Translations under genes and position numbers: made by a program
DNA from: Caballeronia temeraria
GTDB lineage: Bacteria > Pseudomonadota > Gammaproteobacteria > Burkholderiales > Burkholderiaceae
Reading direction: 5' to 3'
DNA: 64,000 bases
NCBI RefSeq assembly: GCF_001544795.2
Contig: NZ_FCOI02000011.1
Span: forward strand, 166,265 to 230,264
Notes under the pieces: generated by a model
Told to the model about the DNA's origin: nothing
Databases searched by the model: none
Seen by the model: the letters and a program-made list of their open reading frames with translations, nothing else
In this document: piece after piece, positions 58,543 to 64,000 of the stretch
Numbering within the stretch: the stretch's first letter is position 1
Layout of the letters: every line of letters begins with the position of its first letter

Positions 58543-59370
58543 GTGGATCAACTCGAAACCGACGATCAACCCGGCTTCGTCGAGCGACACGTACGCCGGC
58601 ATCGCAGGAACGAAGTCGCGATCGCCGCGGATAACGTCGGTCAGGAATGGCCCGTCGCGCTCGTGTTCAACGGCATCTCGCACGCGGTGATGATGTGCAC
58701 GCCCCGCGATCTCGAAGCGTTCGCGGTGGGCTTCTCGCTGACGGAAGGCATCGTCGGGCGTGGCAGCGATATCCACGATATCGAAGTCTATTTCCGCGAT
58801 GACGGCGTCGCGCTGCCGCATGCCGAAGTGCATCTGCAGGTCGTGCAGCAGGCGTTCATGGCGCTGAAGGGCAAGCGGCGCGCGCTCGCCGGGCGCACGG
58901 GTTGCGGCGTGTGCGGCATCGAAAGCATCGACTTGCTGGATCTTCAGCCCGAACGCGTGCCGGACACGGGCTTTCTGAATCGCCTCGCGCCCGATGCGAT
59001 CGAGCGCGCCGCGCGCGAACTGCCCGCGCATCAGCAATTGACGAAGCTCACGGGCGGCCTGCACGCTGCCGCATGGTGCGACGAAACCGGCGCCGTGCGC
59101 TACGCCTTTGAGGATGTCGGACGGCATAACGCGCTCGACAAACTCATCGGCCAGTTGATTCTGCGCCGCGAAGACACGACGCAAGGCTTCGTGTTCCTGT
59201 CGAGCCGCGCGAGCTATGAACTCGTGCGCAAGTCCGCGCGCGTCGGCGTGCCGATGATCGCGACGATCTCCGCGCCGACCTCGCTCGCCATCGCGATCGC
59301 GAAGCAGGCGGCCTTGCGGCTCGTCAGCTTCGCGCGCGAAAACAGCTTCGTCGAATACGACGTCGATTGA
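58543..59370 (+). CDS. fdhD: Formate dehydrogenase accessory sulfurtransferase FdhD
   Basis: A 275-residue protein that passes sulfur from IscS to the molybdenum cofactor of formate dehydrogenase. The essential pair Cys121 and Cys124 in GRTGCGVCGIES have the same numbering as in E. coli. The C-terminal half contains GGLHAAAWCD, EDVGRHNALDKLIG, SRASYELVRKSA and ISAPTSLAI. The start is GTG 58543, supported by AGGAG 7 nt before it. No formate dehydrogenase gene is in the window. It converges on the enoyl-CoA hydratase gene with a 6-nt gap. Confidence 0.96.
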   Translation: MDQLETDDQPGFVERHVRRHRRNEVAIAADNVGQEWPVALVFNGISHAVMMCTPRDLEAFAVGFSLTEGIVGRGSDIHDIEVYFRDDGVALPHAEVHLQVVQQAFMALKGKRRALAGRTGCGVCGIESIDLLDLQPERVPDTGFLNRLAPDAIERAARELPAHQQLTKLTGGLHAAAWCDETGAVRYAFEDVGRHNALDKLIGQLILRREDTTQGFVFLSSRASYELVRKSARVGVPMIATISAPTSLAIAIAKQAALRLVSFARENSFVEYDVD

Positions 59371-59376
59371 CGCCGC

Positions 59377-60141
59377 TCATTCGAACTTGCTGAAGTCCGG
59401 CTTGCGCTTCTCGAAGAACGCCTGAAACGCCTCGCGCGCTTCGGGCGCGACGAGCATCCGAGAAAAGTGCGCGGCTTCGTCTTCCATCCGCGCGCCCACT
59501 TCATGCGCCTCTCCGCCCTTCATCAGCGACTTGGTCACGCGCAGCGACGACGCCGGCAGAAGCGCGAGCCGTTTCGCCTTGTCGAACGCGTGGGCGTCGA
59601 GTTCGGCGGCATCGATCGCGCCGTTGACGAAGCCCATGCCGATCGCTTCGGTCACGTCGAACGCTTCGCCGAGCAGCAGCTTTTCCGCCGCGCGCTGATA
59701 ACCCGCCGTGCGCGGCAGCAGCAAACTCGATGCCGCTTCCGGACACAAGCCCAGCTGCGAGAACGGCAGCGAGAACTTCGCGTTCGGGCTCGCGTAGACG
59801 ATGTCGCAATGCAGGAGCATGGTCGTGCCGATGCCGACCGCCGTGCCCGCGACCGCCGCGACGATCGGCTTCGGAAACGCGCTGATGCGCCGCAGAAACT
59901 GGAACACGGGCGCGTCGAGTCCCTTTGGCGGATCGTTCAGGAAGTCCTCGAGATCGTTGCCTGCGCTGAACGTCGTGCCGACGGCGCGAATCAGCACCGC
60001 GCGCACGGTCGCGTCCATCTCGGCTTCGTAGAGGCCGTCGGCCATTTCCTGATACATCGCCGCGGTGATCGCGTTCTTCTTTTCCGGACGATTGAGCACG
60101 ATGCTCAACACGCCGTCCGCGCGTTCGATCTGAATCTCCAT
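59377..60141 (-). CDS. Enoyl-CoA hydratase/isomerase family protein
   Basis: A 254-residue crotonase-fold protein. The oxyanion-hole stretches are TFSAGNDLEDF and GTAVGIGTTMLLHCDIVYAS. The catalytic Glu in GLCPEAASSLLLPR is retained at the position of Glu164 of rat crotonase; the second Glu is less evident, so it may be an isomerase rather than a hydratase. It lies 56 nt downstream of the thiolase gene and is probably the last gene of the beta-oxidation operon. Confidence 0.9.
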   Translation of the reverse strand: MEIQIERADGVLSIVLNRPEKKNAITAAMYQEMADGLYEAEMDATVRAVLIRAVGTTFSAGNDLEDFLNDPPKGLDAPVFQFLRRISAFPKPIVAAVAGTAVGIGTTMLLHCDIVYASPNAKFSLPFSQLGLCPEAASSLLLPRTAGYQRAAEKLLLGEAFDVTEAIGMGFVNGAIDAAELDAHAFDKAKRLALLPASSLRVTKSLMKGGEAHEVGARMEDEAAHFSRMLVAPEAREAFQAFFEKRKPDFSKFE

Positions 60142-60197
60142 CCGCTGTCTCCTTGTGTTCGCGTCCGCACGCCGTCACGACGCGCGGACGCGTTCGA

Positions 60198-61397
<1,200 letters not shown>

Positions 61398-61407
61398 TTG
61401 ATGGTCC

Positions 61408-63849
61408 TCAGTTGCGCACCGGTTTGCCCGTTTGCAGCATGCCCATGATCCGTTCCTGCGTCTTTTGCGTGCCGAGCAGTTCGACGAACGCGCGGCGCTC
61501 GAGGGCGAGCAGCCATTCTTCATCGACGAGACTGCCTGCTTCGACATCCCCGCCGCACACTGCTTCGGCGATACGGCTCGCGATCAGGAAATCGTGATCG
61601 CTGATGAAGCGACCGTCGCGCATGTTGACGAGCGACGCCTTGATCGTCGAGATCGCCGAGCGGCCCGCGACCGGCACCTGCTTCACGCGCAACGGCGGCC
61701 GATATCCCGATGCGGCGAGCGCGCGCGCTTCCTTCTTCGCGATGTCGAGCAGTTCGTGCACGTTGAAGACGATCGTGTCGGATGGCTTCAGATAGCCCAT
61801 CGCGCGGGCATCGAATGCGGAGGACGAGACTTTCGCCATCGCCGCGTTTTCGAACGGTTTCTGCAGGAACTTGAGCAGATCGCTGGTGGCGTTGACGGCG
61901 CTCGCCGCTTCCGCCGCGCGCAGTGCCGCTTCCTTAAGACCGCCGCCCGCCGGCACGAGACCGACGCCCACTTCGACGAGACCGATATAGCTCTCGACAT
62001 GCGCGACGCGTTTGGCCGAATGCAGCAGCAATTCGCAGCCGCCGCCGAGCGCGATGCCCGACACCGCCGACACGACCGGCACGTTCGCGTACTTCACGCG
62101 CATCATGCCTTGCTGGAATGTCTTCACGAACGGCTCGATGCCTTTCGCCCCGCCCATCATGAAGGCGGGCATGGCTTCTTCGAGATTCGCGCCCGCCGAG
62201 AACGGGCCGCCCGGCGCGCCGAGTTGCAGCGAGGTCGGCTGCCAGATCACGACGCCGCGGTATTCCTTCTCCGCGAGCTCGATGGCTTGCGTGAGGCCGT
62301 CGATGACACCCGGACCGATGGTGTTCATCTTCGACTTGAACGAGACGATCACGACATCGCCTTGATCGTCGTCGAGCCACGCGCGCACGTTCTCGGTTTC
62401 GAAGAGCGTCTTGCCGTAGGTCTTGGGATCGGCGCCCGTCTCACCGACGAGCGGCGCGCGGAACACCTGCTTCTGATACACGGGCAACGTCGAGCGCGGT
62501 TCGAAGCGGCGCGCGGAAGGCGACCACGAGCCTTCGTTCGTGTGCACGCCGTTCTTCTCGGCGACGGGACCGTCGAGCACCCACGCGGGCAGCGGCGCGT
62601 TCGAGAGCGTCTTGCCTGCATCGATATCTTCCTGCACCCACTTTGCGATCTGTTGCCAGCCCGCGGCCTGCCAGCTCTCGAACGGACCCTGATTCCAGCC
62701 GAAGCCCCAGCGGATAGCGAGATCGACGTCGCGCGCGTTGTCCGCGATCGATTCGAGATGCACCGCGATGTAATGGAACACGTCGCGGAAGATTGCCCAG
62801 AGGAACTGCGCCTGTTTGTTATCGGTTTCGCGCAGCAGCTTGAAGCGCTCGGCGGGCGGACGCTTCAGAATGCGGCCGATGAGTTCGTCGGCCTTCGCGC
62901 CGCCATCGACATAGGAAGCGGTCTTCGCATCGAGAACCTTGATCGCCTTGCCTTCCTTGCGATAAAAGCCCGCGCCCGTCTTCTGGCCCAGCGCGCCGTT
63001 CTTGACCAGTGCTTCGAGCACCGGGGGCGTCTTGTAGACGGAGAAGAACGGATCGTCGGGCAGGTTGTCCTGCATCGTCTTGATGACGTGCGCCATGGTG
63101 TCGAGACCGACGACATCGGCTGTGCGGAACGTCGCCGACTTGGCGCGGCCGAGACGCGCGCCGGTGAGATCGTCGACTTCGTCGAAGCGCAGGCCGAACT
63201 TTTCGGCTTCGGCGATCACGGCGAGAATCGAAAACACGCCGACGCGATTCGCGATGAAGTTGGGCGTGTCTTTCGCCCGCACGACGCCTTTGCCGATCAC
63301 GCTCGTCAGGAACGTTTCGAGTTGATCGAGGATTTCGGGCTTCGTGGCCGAGGTCGGGATCAGTTCGACCAGATGCATGTAGCGCGGCGGATTGAAGAAG
63401 TGCACGCCGCAGAAGCGCGACTTCAGTTCATCGGAGAAGCCGTTCGACAGTTCCGTGATCGACAGACCCGACGTGTTGCTGGCGAAGATCGCGTGCGGCG
63501 CGATGTGCGGCGAGACTTTTTTGTAGAGATCGTGCTTCCAGTCCATGCGCTCGGCGATGGCTTCGATGACGAGATCGCATTCCTTCAGCTTCTCGATGTC
63601 GTCGTCGTAGTTCGCGGGCTCGATGAATTGCGCGTCGTCCTTCACGCCGAACGGTGCGGGCGACAGCTTCTTCAGGTTCTCGATGGCCTTCAGCGCGATG
63701 CCGTTCTTCGGACCTTCCTTGGCTGGAAGGTCGAAGAGCATGACCGGGACGCGGGCGTTGATCAGATGCGCGGCGATCTGCGCGCCCATCACGCCCGCGC
63801 CGAGCACGGCGACTTTCTTGATGTTCAGGGTGCTCACGGTTTGGTTCAC
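61408..63849 (-). CDS. 3-hydroxyacyl-CoA dehydrogenase / enoyl-CoA hydratase fusion
   Basis: An 813-residue protein with the dehydrogenase first: NAD motif VAVLGAGVMGAQIAAHL (residues 13-29), FASNTSGLSIT, FCGVHFFNPP with the catalytic His, and a second dehydrogenase C-terminal segment. The crotonase domain follows at about 485-690 (PFSAGANLEEAMP, SGIALGGGCELLLH, GLVEVGVGLVPAGGG). This order is that of Bacillus FadN-type enzymes and opposite to E. coli FadB. It probably carries out hydration and oxidation steps of fatty-acid breakdown with the thiolase downstream. A partner acyl-CoA dehydrogenase gene may lie just outside the window. Confidence 0.94.
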   Translation of the reverse strand: MNQTVSTLNIKKVAVLGAGVMGAQIAAHLINARVPVMLFDLPAKEGPKNGIALKAIENLKKLSPAPFGVKDDAQFIEPANYDDDIEKLKECDLVIEAIAERMDWKHDLYKKVSPHIAPHAIFASNTSGLSITELSNGFSDELKSRFCGVHFFNPPRYMHLVELIPTSATKPEILDQLETFLTSVIGKGVVRAKDTPNFIANRVGVFSILAVIAEAEKFGLRFDEVDDLTGARLGRAKSATFRTADVVGLDTMAHVIKTMQDNLPDDPFFSVYKTPPVLEALVKNGALGQKTGAGFYRKEGKAIKVLDAKTASYVDGGAKADELIGRILKRPPAERFKLLRETDNKQAQFLWAIFRDVFHYIAVHLESIADNARDVDLAIRWGFGWNQGPFESWQAAGWQQIAKWVQEDIDAGKTLSNAPLPAWVLDGPVAEKNGVHTNEGSWSPSARRFEPRSTLPVYQKQVFRAPLVGETGADPKTYGKTLFETENVRAWLDDDQGDVVIVSFKSKMNTIGPGVIDGLTQAIELAEKEYRGVVIWQPTSLQLGAPGGPFSAGANLEEAMPAFMMGGAKGIEPFVKTFQQGMMRVKYANVPVVSAVSGIALGGGCELLLHSAKRVAHVESYIGLVEVGVGLVPAGGGLKEAALRAAEAASAVNATSDLLKFLQKPFENAAMAKVSSSAFDARAMGYLKPSDTIVFNVHELLDIAKKEARALAASGYRPPLRVKQVPVAGRSAISTIKASLVNMRDGRFISDHDFLIASRIAEAVCGGDVEAGSLVDEEWLLALERRAFVELLGTQKTQERIMGMLQTGKPVRN

Positions 63850-63913
63850 TCCGGGGTTTGTTTCGTTTTTGGGTTTTTTTGCGGGAAGCTTGAATTCGTG
63901 TCGGTCTATTTGC

Positions 63914-63978
63914 GCTGCCCCTATGCGGGGCGGCAGTCACTTTCTTTGCTGCTGCAAAGAAAGTAACCAAAGAAAGCA
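63914..63978. repeat. Palindromic repeat element
   Basis: Two adjacent dyads: a GC-rich one around CCCC-tatgc-GGGG (63918-63931) and a perfect 11-bp inverted repeat ACTTTCTTTGC/GCAAAGAAAGT with a 4-nt loop (63939-63964), followed by another copy of the AAAGAAAG motif. I recall very similar sequences scattered between genes in Burkholderia-group genomes, comparable to REP/BIME elements. It stands 65 nt upstream of the beta-oxidation gene. Confidence 0.6.
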
Positions 63979-64000
63979 GCTCGATACGCCCGCGGTCACA

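Overview
The window looks like chromosomal core sequence from a GC-rich beta-proteobacterium of the family Burkholderiaceae, most likely the Paraburkholderia/Caballeronia group. The evidence is gene content and order (oxyR-katA-dps, yajC-secD-secF, pqiA-pqiA-pqiB-pqiC, pntAA-pntAB-pntB, pepP-ubiH, dusB-fis, ruvC-ruvA-ruvB, rplM-rpsI, gltIJKL next to gdhA) and codon use. The genus is inferred. I see no prophage, insertion sequence, CRISPR array, integron or tRNA gene. Nearly every gene has a recognisable family and no clear frameshift is visible.

Layout. 1-3.7 kb is a peroxide-defence block on the minus strand: oxyR, katA and dps, plus two very small ORFs (28 and 50 codons) beside katA. 3.8-12 kb holds recG facing queA-tgt-yajC-secD-secF. 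12-18.1 kb is envelope and stress related: cybB with two yceI genes on the minus strand, and a pqi operon whose PqiA is split into two genes. 18.2-21.5 kb has a glutathione transferase, a TetR gene with repeated operators, mnmA and a nudJ-like gene. 21.6-34.3 kb is mostly plus-strand housekeeping: transhydrogenase, an RNA methyltransferase, pepP, ubiH, dusB-fis, purH and ruvCAB. 34.3-39.5 kb, mostly minus strand, has a histidine phosphatase, dtd, tyrS, erpA, rpsI and rplM, with anmK on plus. 39.5-41 kb is RNA-rich: a candidate 60-nt small RNA upstream of rplM, and the RNase P RNA gene. 41-50 kb has pyrC, a DUF3025 gene, a class II amidotransferase, a yegP-like gene, the glutamate/aspartate ABC importer and gdhA. 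50-60 kb has a HypT-like regulator divergent from a NarK-type transporter with a sigma-54 promoter, an Atm1-type exporter, a hotdog thioesterase, a large membrane c-di-GMP protein with a LOV-like PAS domain, a nitrate-reductase-associated protein and fdhD. 59.3-63.9 kb is a minus-strand fatty-acid beta-oxidation operon.

How the genes work together. Three themes stand out beside housekeeping. Oxidative stress: OxyR with both redox cysteines, catalase, Dps, YceI/cytochrome b561, HypT-like LysR and Pqi. Nitrogen: glutamate import and dehydrogenase, a nitrate/nitrite transporter with sigma-54 and NtrC-like sites, a nitrate-reductase-associated protein and FdhD. Fatty-acid degradation: fused hydroxyacyl-CoA dehydrogenase/hydratase, thiolase and a stand-alone hydratase.

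The least explained pieces are the candidate small RNA at 39732-39791 with an anti-Shine-Dalgarno loop, the two micro-ORFs around katA, the LOV-like domain in the c-di-GMP protein, the TetR operator copies in a gene-free stretch, and a 12-bp tandem repeat that carries an in-frame stop in every unit.
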